Below are positions 1 to 9,077 of a stretch of 64,000 nt of DNA, in pieces. Numbering within the stretch: the stretch's first letter is position 1; each line of letters begins with the position of its first letter. This DNA is from Undibacterium sp. CCC3.4 (lineage in GTDB: Bacteria > Pseudomonadota > Gammaproteobacteria > Burkholderiales > Burkholderiaceae_D): NCBI RefSeq assembly GCF_034347425.1, contig NZ_CP133779.1, positions 3,472,001 through 3,536,000 of the forward strand. The letters run 5' to 3'. The notes beneath the pieces were generated by a model. The model was not told where the DNA came from and made no database searches. It worked only from the letters and a program-made list of their open reading frames with translations. The position numbers and the translations under genes are program-made.

Positions 1-566
1 AGCGCCATCGCTGCAACTTGCCCGAGTTCATTTTTTTGCGATAAGGCACCGCGCCAGGCATTGCCGAGTTCGTAATCGATGCCAATCGAGGGGAAGGCGA
101 GTGCCATTACCAGCGACAGCAGCAGCATGCCCATCAATACCCGCAACAAGGCCGTGACTATCAGATGCAGTGGCTGAGGTGCAAGTTGTATGGATAGGCC
201 GATGAGGACGATGCCATACAGCTGTATGGCACGTTTAAAACTGACGCCGGCCAAGGGCGACCACAGACTCGATAGTAAGCACCACAGCAAGACTAACAGC
301 AGGAAAGGGTTGATCGCACGTAAATCTTGGCGCGCCACCGGTAAATTGCGGTACAGCACATATAGCGCGACCAAGATCAGGCTGCCCCATTCGAGCTTGG
401 TAGTCAGCGAGCCCTCCATGGTCAAGGCCGAGGTGCCGGCATAGTCCCAGGATATGCCGTATGGCAATAATGAGAAGATGGCAAACAACATCACCATGGC
501 TTGTATCAGGTGGATTTCAACTGCTGGTAAGGCTGGGGCTTGTTGTTGAGTAGAAAGAATCTTCAT
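1..566 (-). CDS. O-antigen ligase / polymerase-like membrane protein (N-terminal part, cut by window edge)
   Basis: The minus strand is open from an ATG at 566 to the window edge, giving about 188 residues. At least five hydrophobic segments are visible (about residues 24-38, 60-73, 90-106, 117-131 and 137-158). Near the cut end is the motif WRGALSQKNELG, which resembles the 'RG...hKN.LG' signature of the Wzy_C/O-antigen ligase family. Such proteins polymerise surface polysaccharide or join it to a lipid or protein carrier at the periplasmic face of the inner membrane. The divergent secreted glycosidase and the nearby WecG-type transferase fit a surface-polysaccharide locus. The substrate cannot be told, and the large periplasmic loop lies outside the window. 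No clear ribosome binding site precedes the ATG. Confidence 0.75.
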   Translation of the reverse strand, partial: MKILSTQQQAPALPAVEIHLIQAMVMLFAIFSLLPYGISWDYAGTSALTMEGSLTTKLEWGSLILVALYVLYRNLPVARQDLRAINPFLLLVLLWCLLSSLWSPLAGVSFKRAIQLYGIVLIGLSIQLAPQPLHLIVTALLRVLMGMLLLSLVMALAFPSIGIDYELGNAWRGALSQKNELGQVAAMA

Positions 567-634
567 CGGCGCATAGGTTTAGCAATTGTTTGTGAGATAT
601 TCTACTGGCTGGCTTTGCTAATGCGATTTATTTC

Positions 635-3001
635 ATGAATTATTTTCCAACAATCGGCCGTTTTGTCCTTGCTGCCGGGCTGCTGCTGGGTTCACTGACG
701 GCGTCGGCTGCGACGAATCCCGATTGGTATCGTTTCGATGTCAATCCCGATCAATTTTCCAGTATCACCGATTTCAGTGCGCTCAATCAGCCCCTGACGG
801 CGGCCGACCGGGTGTTTGCCAAGGATGCGCATTTTTACCGCGTCGGTGCCGATGGGAAAGCCAATAGCGCCGACGATACGCGCGTGCGCTTTTTCGGCAT
901 CAGTTTGGCTGGTGCAGCCAATTTTCCGACTCCCGAGCAGGCGCTGCAATTGGCGCGACGCTTGCGTAGTCTCGGTTTTAATGCGGTGCGCCTGCATCAC
1001 CTCGACAGTGTACTCAGTGATAGCAGCGACGATCCGCAAGGCATCTTGGGCAGTGGGGCCTTTCCGAGTTTCAACCCGGTGGCGCTGAGTCGTTTGCGCG
1101 GCTTGATCGATGCGCTCAAGCAGGAGGGCCTGTATGTGAATTTGAACTTACATGTGGGATATACATTTCGCTATGCCGTCGATCAAGTGACACCGCTGCC
1201 GCCCGGCAGTAGCATGCCCTTTGCCAGTCATCCACTGCATTTGTTTGAGCCACGTATGCTGACTTTGCAGGTTGAGTATGCGCAACAACTGATACGACGC
1301 CTGCACTTGAATGAAGATAGTGCCTTGGCGATGATAGAGATCAGCAACGAATCGTCCTTGCTCGGGGCTTGGCAAAGACGTGAACTCGATGCTTTGCCGG
1401 GCGAATACCAACGCTTATTGCAACTGCAGTGGCAGCATTGGATAGTGCGGCAATATGGCAGTGTGGAGCAAGCTTGTGCCCGCTGGGATAGTTGCGGACT
1501 CAGTCGCAGCGGTGCGCTCTTGCTACAGCAAGAGGAAGCCCGGGTGCTGACCGAAGGCAGCGGATGGCTGGGCCGTGCTGCGCAACTGTTGCGGCGCTGT
1601 TTGCGGCGCATAGACTGGCCTTTGCCAGCCTTGCTGGAGACGCAATATGTCGGGGCGGAGCGTGGTGCGCAGCGGCGCGTGCTCGATTTCACTGCATTTC
1701 TGGTGGCGATGGATAAGCAGTATCTCGATACCCTGCGTGCGGCAGTGCGCGCCGAGGTCGGGCCCTTGGTACCCTTGAGCGGTACGCAAATGTATTTCGG
1801 TGGCATTTTGAATGCCGATGCCCAGCGCGAGCTCGATTATGTCGACGAGCATGTGTATGTCGATCATTATGATTTTCCTCATCAGCCTTGGGATAGACAT
1901 GACTGGCGCATCCGTGATCAGTCAGCCTTGCGGGAGGGTTGGGAAGTCTTGCTGAAACGGGCGTTTTACCGTGACCGTAACAAGCCTTTCGTCATCAGTG
2001 AATATAACCAAGCTTATCCGAATCATCAGAGTGCCGAAATCATACCGGTCATGGCTGCGCTGGCGAGTATGCAGGATTGGGATGGTTTGTTCTTTTTTCA
2101 TTACGGTGACCTCGCTGCCAGCCGCACTGCACCGGACAGTTTTGCGCTCAAAGGGCAGGGCGGGCAATTGGTCACCAGCGGCAGCGCGGCGGCCTTGTTT
2201 CGCTTGTTTCAAATTCCAGCGCTGCCGCAACAGTTGAGCATTGTCGTCCCGAGCGCGGTACGGCATAGCGTGGCGGCGATGGCTGAGGGTGTCAGTTCGG
2301 ATGCGTATCTCGATTATCTGCGCGTGCGCTATGGTATCACGGTGAAAGATGCGTTTTTCAAACGCATCGCGGTTGATCACCGTGTCGAGCGGGCACCCGC
2401 CAGCGTGGCCGTGGCGGCGCTGCCGCAGAGCGATCCTTGGCGCCTCAAGGGGCGCGAGCTGGTGTATCGCCCGCTCGGGCCGAGTCTGCAACTGGCGGGG
2501 CGCTTTTCCGCCTTGTTTGCCGGTTTCGGCGACTCGTCTGAACGTACTTGGCTCACGCCAAGTTTCGCGCCGCTGGGACGGCAGTTCGGGGTGTTTTTGC
2601 TCAGCAGTCGCGATGCCTTGCCCTTGAACAGTTCGCGCCGTATGTTGTTGACTGTCAGCGCTGCCACCAGTAGCAGTCAACCCGATTCCTTCCCCGAACG
2701 AGCCAAAAATCTGATTGCTTACCCCGGCGAGCGCGGCTGGTGGACTCTCGAACCGGATACCAGTCATGCCACGCAAGCCTCGGGGCCGCGGGATGGCAGT
2801 GGCTCGATGTGGTTGGAACAGATAGCGGTGAAGTTGTTTGTGCCGCGCAGTGCGCGGCGTGTGGTGGTGTTTCCGCTCAATGAATCCGGTCAACGGCAGC
2901 CAGCTTTGCCGGCCCAGCAGGTGCAGGCCGTCGCCGGTGGGGTGCAAATCAGCCTCAATGAGCCGAATCCTTGGTTTGAGTTGTTATTTTTGGATGACTG
3001 A
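635..3001 (+). CDS. secreted GH5-like (cellulase-family) glycoside hydrolase
   Basis: The 788-residue protein starts with a Sec signal peptide (cut near residue 25, after TASAA). It continues into a TIM-barrel glycosidase whose first strand contains RFFGISLAGA and then FNAVRLHHLD. The acid/base candidate is E239 in MIEISNESS (clan-A 'NE' motif). The nucleophile candidate is E456 in FVISEYNQAY, followed by a W/F-rich strand (WDGLFFFHY). After about residue 540 comes a beta-rich C-terminal region without a recognised binding module. It probably cuts or trims a polysaccharide in the periplasm or outside the cell. It sits divergently beside an O-antigen-ligase-like gene, so self-polysaccharide processing is a fair inference. 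The family is clear at clan level; the exact GH family and substrate are not. Confidence 0.75.
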   Translation: MNYFPTIGRFVLAAGLLLGSLTASAATNPDWYRFDVNPDQFSSITDFSALNQPLTAADRVFAKDAHFYRVGADGKANSADDTRVRFFGISLAGAANFPTPEQALQLARRLRSLGFNAVRLHHLDSVLSDSSDDPQGILGSGAFPSFNPVALSRLRGLIDALKQEGLYVNLNLHVGYTFRYAVDQVTPLPPGSSMPFASHPLHLFEPRMLTLQVEYAQQLIRRLHLNEDSALAMIEISNESSLLGAWQRRELDALPGEYQRLLQLQWQHWIVRQYGSVEQACARWDSCGLSRSGALLLQQEEARVLTEGSGWLGRAAQLLRRCLRRIDWPLPALLETQYVGAERGAQRRVLDFTAFLVAMDKQYLDTLRAAVRAEVGPLVPLSGTQMYFGGILNADAQRELDYVDEHVYVDHYDFPHQPWDRHDWRIRDQSALREGWEVLLKRAFYRDRNKPFVISEYNQAYPNHQSAEIIPVMAALASMQDWDGLFFFHYGDLAASRTAPDSFALKGQGGQLVTSGSAAALFRLFQIPALPQQLSIVVPSAVRHSVAAMAEGVSSDAYLDYLRVRYGITVKDAFFKRIAVDHRVERAPASVAVAALPQSDPWRLKGRELVYRPLGPSLQLAGRFSALFAGFGDSSERTWLTPSFAPLGRQFGVFLLSSRDALPLNSSRRMLLTVSAATSSSQPDSFPERAKNLIAYPGERGWWTLEPDTSHATQASGPRDGSGSMWLEQIAVKLFVPRSARRVVVFPLNESGQRQPALPAQQVQAVAGGVQISLNEPNPWFELLFLDD

Positions 3002-3153
3002 GTCAAACATGTTGCTATGTGGGAGCACAATTTCGTATTGTGAAACAAGGGCGGAAATTTGATGCATATCATTTCTCATTGCAAGAAATGTCGTTTCATA
3101 TCGCGATAAATTGGCGCTAAGACATTGTTTTATATGATTAAAATATTTTTCGG

Positions 3154-3171
3154 ATGTCTTATATAAGACAT
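3154..3171. promoter_or_regulatory. 18-bp perfect palindrome, candidate operator for the isocitrate-lyase-like gene
   Basis: The sequence ATGTCTTATATAAGACAT is its own reverse complement and lies 67 bases upstream of the start codon at 3238. A second half-site (TAAGACATTG) occurs about 46 bases upstream, at roughly 3118-3127, and is repeated at 3164-3173. This is the geometry expected of a dimeric HTH regulator such as a GntR/FadR-type protein. The regulator's identity is not shown by the sequence. Confidence 0.55.
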
Positions 3172-3237
3172 TGTTGCGATGCAAAAATTCCCCTATGATA
3201 GATTCAAAGGTTTTCGATTTGACTATAGGGGAGCACG

Positions 3238-4263
3238 ATGACAGCACACGCTCAACACGCAGCGCAATTACAAACAATGTGGGATGCCAACCCGCGTTGG
3301 CAGGGGATTGAACGCCATTACACGGCCGAGCAGGTGTTGGCCCGGCGTGGCGCGCTGCCTCTGATTGTCGGAGCGGCCAAAGATGGTGCTGACAAGTTAT
3401 GGCAATTATTGACGCAACAGCGCGTCGTGCATGCCTTAAGCGCAGCCAGCGGCCATGAAGCGGTGCAGCAGGTTCAAGCCGGATTGAAAGTCGTTTACTG
3501 TGCCGCTCCGGCCGTCCCTCAGTTGGTGGCGGCGATTACCGCCGCGCTCACGCAGGCGCAGCAAATCCCAGTTCTCGAAGGGGCGGGCGCGCAGGACTTT
3601 TGCGTGCCGTTGGTGGTCGATGCGGTGGCCAGTGACAGTGCGCAACAGGATGTCTTTGCACAAATGCAAGCCTTGCTGGGCGCCGGTGCGGCCGCGGTGC
3701 AGTTCGGCGACCAAGCTGACCGTGCCGGCGGCTTGCTGCCTGTTGCGGAGATGATAGCGCGCCTGCAGGCGGCGCGCTTGGCCGCCGATGTGCTGGGTGT
3801 GCCGACGCTGCTGATTGCGCGCACCGATGCCTTATTGGCCGAGCGTCAAGTTAACGGTTGGCGTCCCAGTCGTACTGATGTCGATCAGGCGTTGACGCGC
3901 GCGCTCGCGTATGCCGCTTCGGCCGATGTGATCTGGTGCGCCAGCGATAAGCCCGATCTGGCCAATGCCAAAGCTTTTGCCGCAGGTGTGCATGCGGTTT
4001 TCCCCGGCAAACTGTTGGCTTATCACTGCTCGCCTACATTTCAGTGGAAGCAGCAGCTTGATGATGTAACCATTGCCAAGTTCCAAAAAGAACTCGCTGC
4101 CATGGGTTATCAATTTCAGTTCATCTCACTGGCTGCACTGGCACCGCCGGAGGGGGCGATGTTTGATTTTGCCCAGGCGTATGCGCGCCGGCAAATGCCG
4201 GCTTTTGTGGAATGGCAAGAATTGCTGGGCAAGCAGGCGTGTGAGCTGAAGAAAGTAGCTTAG
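3238..4263 (+). CDS. isocitrate lyase/PEP mutase superfamily protein, degenerate isocitrate-lyase homologue
   Basis: The 341-residue protein matches AceA along its length but is about 90 residues shorter than the usual ~430. Conserved AceA pieces are WDANPRWQGIERHYTAEQV (near the N-terminus), DVLGVPTLLIARTDA, DVIWCASDKPDL, FPGKLLAYHCSPTFQWKQ, and DVTIAKFQKELAAMGYQFQFI. The catalytic loop with the essential cysteine (KKCGH in true lyases) is missing: the frame passes from QFGDQ (155-159) straight to ADRAGGLLPV. The metal-site DAEAGFGG motif is reduced to D128-A-V-A-S-D. A glyoxylate-forming activity is therefore unlikely. No frameshift is visible, and a purine-rich RBS (aggggag) precedes the ATG, so it looks like an expressed but diverged paralogue. 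Its stop codon overlaps that of the convergent wecG-like gene. Confidence 0.75.
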   Translation: MTAHAQHAAQLQTMWDANPRWQGIERHYTAEQVLARRGALPLIVGAAKDGADKLWQLLTQQRVVHALSAASGHEAVQQVQAGLKVVYCAAPAVPQLVAAITAALTQAQQIPVLEGAGAQDFCVPLVVDAVASDSAQQDVFAQMQALLGAGAAAVQFGDQADRAGGLLPVAEMIARLQAARLAADVLGVPTLLIARTDALLAERQVNGWRPSRTDVDQALTRALAYAASADVIWCASDKPDLANAKAFAAGVHAVFPGKLLAYHCSPTFQWKQQLDDVTIAKFQKELAAMGYQFQFISLAALAPPEGAMFDFAQAYARRQMPAFVEWQELLGKQACELKKVA

Positions 4264-5096
4264 TTGTTTTTTTGTGCGCGCCACTGGCGCAGCGCAATCG
4301 GGAAAAACTTCATGCCTTGGACCGTGTAGCGTTGCCACAAGCGGCGCGGCTCACTGGCCAAACGCCACAACCATTCCATGCCTATGCCTTGCATCCACAG
4401 CGGTGCCCGGCGTTTCTGGCCGAGCGCGAATTCCATCGCCGCCCCTACACACAATAGCAGCGGCGCATTGTTCTGAGTTTGTTCGCGGCGGTAGCGGAAG
4501 GCAAACTGTTCTTGCTTCGGCATGCCCAAGCAAATGAAGACAATTTGCGCCTGAGATGCGCTGATTTTTGCGATGGCCAGATCGGCTTCGGCGCCGTCCG
4601 GCGTGAATTGCATCGAGGGGCAAAAGATGCTGACGCGTAAACCCGGATAGCTGTTGGCAAAGCCTTGTAGCAAAGCCTGCTCCTGACCAGGCATGCCACC
4701 GAGCACGAAGATCGACCTATTTTCTGTCATGCAATCTTTGCAAAGAGCCACAAACAAATCGGCCCCGGTCACCCGTTCCGGCAGTGCTGCCTTGCCGCCA
4801 CGACTGACCCACACCAGTGGCATGCCGTCGGCGTAGATGTAATCGGCCGTGGCGTAGAGCGCTTTGAATTCTGCTGTACTTTCCAGTCGCACGATGTGGT
4901 CGACATTCGGGGTGACCACGACCCGACTCGGCTGGCCGCGGCTAGCCGCTACCGCCATCAGGCTGTCCCGCGCCTCGGAAAAGCGCTGGCGTTGAATTGT
5001 CAGGCCGAACAAGGGCGTAGTCAGAGTTGGGGGCAGAGCTGGCGTCATGGGTGTCGCGGTCGGCGTGCTGGGCGGGAGTGCAGGAGTAGGGTTCAT
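4260..5096 (-). CDS. WecG/TagA/CpsF-family glycosyltransferase
   Basis: The 278-residue protein is a GT26 transferase of the WecG/TagA type, which adds an N-acetylmannosamine-like sugar to a lipid-linked precursor at the inner membrane. Diagnostic pieces are VVVTPNVDHIVRLE, a YADGMPLVW segment, RVTGADLF, VLGGMPGQE, FICLGMPKQE, and a C-terminal GMEWLWRLASEPRRLWQRY. An extra Pro/Thr-rich stretch of about 25 residues precedes the domain, so the start could also be the ATG at 5048; neither start has a good RBS. It is divergent from trpF (about 113 bases apart) and convergent with the isocitrate-lyase-like gene. It belongs logically with the polysaccharide genes at the left edge. Confidence 0.88.
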   Translation of the reverse strand: MNPTPALPPSTPTATPMTPALPPTLTTPLFGLTIQRQRFSEARDSLMAVAASRGQPSRVVVTPNVDHIVRLESTAEFKALYATADYIYADGMPLVWVSRGGKAALPERVTGADLFVALCKDCMTENRSIFVLGGMPGQEQALLQGFANSYPGLRVSIFCPSMQFTPDGAEADLAIAKISASQAQIVFICLGMPKQEQFAFRYRREQTQNNAPLLLCVGAAMEFALGQKRRAPLWMQGIGMEWLWRLASEPRRLWQRYTVQGMKFFPIALRQWRAQKNN

Positions 5097-5209
5097 GGCG
5101 CTGATTATCTCAGAACTTCTGCTGTTTGATGCTCAAAAGCGCATCGGCGGGCTGCTGTTTCGATCAATTAAGGGTAAGATTGTCGCCTTCCGATCAGCTT
5201 TGCCTATCT

Positions 5210-5881
5210 ATGTCCCATCGCACCCGTATTAAAATCTGCGGCCTGACCCGCGCCACCGACGTCGCCTTGGCGGCGGCTGCCGGTGCCGATGCGCTCGGCT
5301 TGGTGTTTTATCCGCCCAGTCCGCGTGCCGTGACGGCGACGGGCGCTGCGCGCTTGCTGAAAGATTTGCCGCCGTTCATCGTTTCGGTCGGTTTATTCGT
5401 CAATCCCAGCGCTGCCGAGCTCGCCGCGGTGTTGCGCCAAGCGCCGTTACAGCTGCTGCAATTTCATGGTGATGAAACGCCGCAGCAGGCGGGCGACTTA
5501 GCTGGCGCGGTTGCGCGACCGTTTTTAAAGGCGTTTCGCGTCAAGCCCGACACCAAAGCCGAAGATTTGATAGAATGTGAACTTGCCTATCGGCGTGCCA
5601 GTCCATTTTTCAATGGCTTGCTGCTCGATACCTTCGTGGCAGAATATGGTGGTAGTGGAAAGGTTTTTGATTGGTCTCTCATTCCAAAAGAGCTCGCGCC
5701 TCGGGTCGTTTTAAGTGGTGGCTTGAGCGTACACAACGTGACTGGCGCAGTGAGCCAGGTACGACCGTTTGCCGTTGACATCAGCAGTGGTGTCGAAGCG
5801 GCAAAAGGCGTGAAGGATGAATCCAAGCTGCGCGCATTCATTGCTGCAGTACGCTTGGCAGACCAGCGACCGGCAGACTGA
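5210..5881 (+). CDS. trpF: phosphoribosylanthranilate isomerase
   Basis: The 223-residue protein performs the Amadori rearrangement of N-(5-phosphoribosyl)anthranilate to CdRP, the third step of tryptophan synthesis from chorismate. The start ATG at 5210 is chosen because the family begins just before KICGLTR; the open frame upstream to 5126 is not conserved. The general base is C10 in KICGLTR and the general acid is D140 in LLLDTF. The phosphate-binding GGL and SSGVE motifs are near the C-terminus ([19 protein letters not shown]). It is the first gene of the trpFBA-accD-folC run, 58 bases ahead of trpB. Confidence 0.96.
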   Translation: MSHRTRIKICGLTRATDVALAAAAGADALGLVFYPPSPRAVTATGAARLLKDLPPFIVSVGLFVNPSAAELAAVLRQAPLQLLQFHGDETPQQAGDLAGAVARPFLKAFRVKPDTKAEDLIECELAYRRASPFFNGLLLDTFVAEYGGSGKVFDWSLIPKELAPRVVLSGGLSVHNVTGAVSQVRPFAVDISSGVEAAKGVKDESKLRAFIAAVRLADQRPAD

Positions 5882-5939
5882 TGGCGCGCATGATGCGTTT
5901 GATTCAGTTGCAGGTCCACAAAGAACTCTCAGGACTACT

Positions 5940-7208
5940 ATGAAACCCTTGTCTTCCCTCCCGGTACGCAGCGCCTTAGGCGATGTTGAGCCAACCGCCA
6001 TTTATCAATCGAGTAATTACCATTTTCCTGATGCCGACGGCCATTTCGGTCGTTACGGCGGCAGCTTCGTCTCTGAAACGCTGACGCACGCCTTGGCCGA
6101 GCTGAGCCAAGCGTATGCACGCTATCAGCATGACCGGGAATTTTTGCAAGAATATCGTAACGAACTCAAGTACTTCGTCGGTCGACCTTCGCCGGTCTAC
6201 CATGCGCGGCGCTGGTCTGAACTCATGGGTGGCGCGCAGATTTACATGAAGCGCGAAGATCTCAATCATACTGGTGCGCATAAAATCAATAACGTGATCG
6301 GTCAGGCTTTACTGGCCAAGCGCATGGGTAAGCCACGCGTGATCGCAGAAACCGGTGCCGGTCAGCATGGCGTGGCAACTGCCACGATTTGTGCGCGCTT
6401 CGGTTTGGAGTGCGTGATCTACATGGGTTCCGAAGACATCAAGCGGCAAGCGCAGAATGTGTACCGCATGAAGTTGCTGGGAGCGAGTGTGGTGGCGGTG
6501 GAGTCGGGTTCGAAGACGCTCAAGGATGCACTCAATGAAGCCATGCGCGATTGGGTCACCAATGTGGAAAATACCTTTTACATCATCGGCACGGTCGCCG
6601 GTCCGCACCCCTATCCTATGATGGTGCGCGATTTTCAAGCCGTCATCGGCGAAGAATGCTTGTGGCAAATGCCGGAGCAAACCGGACGTCAGCCTGATTT
6701 TGTCGTGGCTTGCGTCGGCGGTGGCTCCAATGCCATGGGGATTTTTTATCCTTACATCGATGAAACGCAGACTGCCTTAATCGGCGTCGAGGCAGCCGGC
6801 GAGGGCATCGCCAGTGGCAAGCACTCGGCTTCGCTGACGGCCGGTTCGCCGGGCGTGTTGCATGGTAATCGCACCTATCTGCTGCAGGATGAAAATGGTC
6901 AGATCATCGAAACCCATTCGGTCTCGGCCGGGCTCGATTATCCCGGTGTCGGCCCTGAGCATGCCTGGCTGAAAGATTGTGGGCGCGCTCAATATGTGAC
7001 TATCACCGATGACGAAGCATTACAAGCTTTTCACGATTGCTGCCGCATTGAAGGCATTATTCCGGCGCTGGAATCGAGTCATGCCTTGGCCTATGCAGCA
7101 AAATTGGCGGCGACGCTGCAACACGATCAAATCGTGTTGGTCAACTTGTCTGGCCGTGGTGACAAAGATATGCATACCGTCGCCGAGCGCGCCGGTCTGG
7201 CACTGTAA
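5940..7208 (+). CDS. trpB: tryptophan synthase beta chain
   Basis: The 422-residue PLP enzyme joins indole, delivered by a tunnel from TrpA, to L-serine to make L-tryptophan. The PLP lysine is K115 in HTGAHKINN, the catalytic glutamate lies in AETGAGQHG, and the phosphate clamp is CVGGGSNA. The N-terminus is about 28 residues longer than in E. coli TrpB, a common betaproteobacterial trait. The start at 5940 follows the upstream gene closely; the frame also runs open back to 5817, but that stretch overlaps trpF. The trpA start lies 13 bases beyond the stop, supporting stoichiometric co-expression of the alpha2-beta2 complex. Confidence 0.97.
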   Translation: MKPLSSLPVRSALGDVEPTAIYQSSNYHFPDADGHFGRYGGSFVSETLTHALAELSQAYARYQHDREFLQEYRNELKYFVGRPSPVYHARRWSELMGGAQIYMKREDLNHTGAHKINNVIGQALLAKRMGKPRVIAETGAGQHGVATATICARFGLECVIYMGSEDIKRQAQNVYRMKLLGASVVAVESGSKTLKDALNEAMRDWVTNVENTFYIIGTVAGPHPYPMMVRDFQAVIGEECLWQMPEQTGRQPDFVVACVGGGSNAMGIFYPYIDETQTALIGVEAAGEGIASGKHSASLTAGSPGVLHGNRTYLLQDENGQIIETHSVSAGLDYPGVGPEHAWLKDCGRAQYVTITDDEALQAFHDCCRIEGIIPALESSHALAYAAKLAATLQHDQIVLVNLSGRGDKDMHTVAERAGLAL

Positions 7209-7221
7209 AGCGAGGCTTACC

Positions 7222-8019
7222 ATGTCAAGAATTCATACAACTTTGGCGGCTCTGGCTCAACAAGGTAAAAAAGGTTTGATTCCCTTCATGACCGCCGGCG
7301 ATCCCGCGCCAGCGCTGACGGTGCCGCTGATGCATGCGCTCGTCGCCGGTGGTGCCGACATCATCGAACTCGGGGTGCCGTTTTCTGACCCGATGGCCGA
7401 TGGTCCGGTGATACAGCGCGCTTCCGAACGGGCGCTCAAGGCCGGAGTCGGTTTGCGCGATGTGCTGGGCTATGTGCGCGAATTCCGTTTGACCGATGCA
7501 CACACCCCGGTGGTCTTGATGGGTTACGCCAATCCTATCGAACGCATGGGGCAGCAGCAGTTTATCGCTGCCGCGGCGGCGGCCGGAGTGGACGGTGTGC
7601 TGGTGGTCGATTATCCACCAGAAGAGTGTCGCGAGTTTGCTGCCGCCATGCGCGCGCAGCAAATGGATGCAATCTTCTTGCTGGCACCAACCTCGAGCGA
7701 GGCGCGGATGGCTTTGGTTGGCCAGATCGCCAGCGGTTACGTGTATTATGTCTCACTCAAAGGCGTCACCGGTTCCGGCAGCCTGGATTTATCTGCTGTT
7801 GCTGAAATGATACCGCGGATCCGTCAGCATGTCAGTGTGCCGGTTGGGGTCGGCTTCGGGATACGCGATGGTGCCACGGCGCGCGCGATTGCCAATGTCT
7901 CTGATGCTGTCGTGATTGGTTCGCGCCTGATCGAAGAATTAGAGCGCACGCCGCATGAAAATGCCGTTGCGGCAGTAAAAAGTTTTATTTCTGGTGTCAG
8001 AAAGGCCTTGGACGAGTAA
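7222..8019 (+). CDS. trpA: tryptophan synthase alpha chain
   Basis: The 265-residue TIM-barrel subunit splits indole-3-glycerol phosphate into indole and glyceraldehyde 3-phosphate and passes indole to TrpB. The catalytic pair is visible at its canonical positions: E49 in [10 protein letters not shown] and D60 in MADGP. The phosphate site GVGFGIRD and the C-terminal [10 protein letters not shown] are present. The start ATG at 7222 follows a weak purine stretch (gcgaggctt). It ends about 100 bases before accD, with no strong terminator seen between them. Confidence 0.97.
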   Translation: MSRIHTTLAALAQQGKKGLIPFMTAGDPAPALTVPLMHALVAGGADIIELGVPFSDPMADGPVIQRASERALKAGVGLRDVLGYVREFRLTDAHTPVVLMGYANPIERMGQQQFIAAAAAAGVDGVLVVDYPPEECREFAAAMRAQQMDAIFLLAPTSSEARMALVGQIASGYVYYVSLKGVTGSGSLDLSAVAEMIPRIRQHVSVPVGVGFGIRDGATARAIANVSDAVVIGSRLIEELERTPHENAVAAVKSFISGVRKALDE

Positions 8020-8120
8020 AATACGCGCCGAACACCATCAAACGGCTGCAACGGCTTTTGTATCAGGCCGAGCCAGACGCCACTTGCATCGCTTGCAAGT
8101 GGCTGCAAAGAGGAGAAAAC

Positions 8121-8993
8121 ATGAGTTGGTTAGAAAAATTGTTACCACCGCGCATACAGCGCTCGGAATCGGCAAATCGTAAATCGATCCCGGAGGGTCT
8201 GTGGGTCAAGTGTCCGTCCTGCGAAGCCGTGCTGTACCGTTCGGATTTGGAAGCCAATATCCATGTCTGTCCTAAATGCAGCCATCATATGCGTATCGGT
8301 GCGCGTGAGCGTCTTGATGCCTTGCTTGATGCCGGTGGTCGGTATGAAATCGGTCAGGAAATTTTGCCGATTGATACGCTCAAGTTCAAAGATAGTAAAA
8401 AATATCCCGATCGTCTCAAAGATGCCTTGGAAACTACCGGTGAAACCGATGCCCTCATTGTGATGGGCGGTTCCATCATGTCGGTGCCAGTTGTGACGGC
8501 GTGTTTTGAATTTGAATTCATGGGCGGCTCCATGGGTTCGGTGGTCGGTGAGCGTTTCGTGCGCGGTGCCCAAGCGGCACTCGAGCAAAAAGTGCCGTTT
8601 ATCTGTATCACGGCAACCGGTGGCGCACGTATGCAAGAAGGTTTGTTATCCTTGATGCAAATGGCGAAAACCACCTCGATGCTGACCAAGTTGTCGGAAC
8701 AGCGCTTGCCTTTCATTTCGGTGCTGACTGATCCAACCATGGGTGGCGTGTCGGCTTCGTTTGCCTTCCTCGGTGACGTCGTCATGGCCGAACCGAAGGC
8801 CTTGATCGGCTTTGCCGGTCCGCGCGTGATCGAAAACACGGTAAGGGAAAAACTGCCGGAAGGTTTCCAGCGTTCCGAATTTTTGTTGCAAAAAGGGGCG
8901 ATCGACATGATTGTTGATCGTCGCAAGATGCGCGAAGAAATCGCCCGTTTGTTAGCGCTGTTACAGAATCAGCCAGCCGAAGCGGTGGCGTAA
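8121..8993 (+). CDS. accD: acetyl-CoA carboxylase carboxyltransferase subunit beta
   Basis: The 290-residue beta subunit of acetyl-CoA carboxylase transfers the carboxyl group from biotin-BCCP to acetyl-CoA to make malonyl-CoA in fatty-acid synthesis. The N-terminal zinc ribbon is intact (C31-x2-C34 and C50-x2-C53). The crotonase-like core follows, with [21 protein letters not shown] and GFAGPRVIE. The start ATG at 8121 is fixed by a strong RBS (aggaga) 7 bases upstream. The trpFBA-accD-folC order is a well-known proteobacterial arrangement. Confidence 0.97.
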   Translation: MSWLEKLLPPRIQRSESANRKSIPEGLWVKCPSCEAVLYRSDLEANIHVCPKCSHHMRIGARERLDALLDAGGRYEIGQEILPIDTLKFKDSKKYPDRLKDALETTGETDALIVMGGSIMSVPVVTACFEFEFMGGSMGSVVGERFVRGAQAALEQKVPFICITATGGARMQEGLLSLMQMAKTTSMLTKLSEQRLPFISVLTDPTMGGVSASFAFLGDVVMAEPKALIGFAGPRVIENTVREKLPEGFQRSEFLLQKGAIDMIVDRRKMREEIARLLALLQNQPAEAVA

Positions 8994-9038
8994 AGTCGCG
9001 TGCCGCTGACAGCGACGTGTGTGTGTTAATTTTTTTTG

Positions 9039-9068
9039 AAAAGCCCGACCTCTTTTCGGGCTTTTTTT
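9039..9068 (+). terminator. intrinsic terminator between accD and folC
   Basis: A stem AAAAGCCCGA / TCGGGCTTTT with a short CCTCTTT-type loop is followed by a run of T. It lies about 45 bases after accD and only 10 bases before the folC start codon, so it may act as a partial terminator within the run rather than as an operon end. Confidence 0.8.
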
Positions 9069-9077
9069 ATTGCTACT

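Noticed and set aside
1922..2947. 341-residue open frame on the minus strand inside the glycosidase gene
   Set aside because: Shadow of a GC-rich coding region; no homology pattern and it lies fully under a clear gene.
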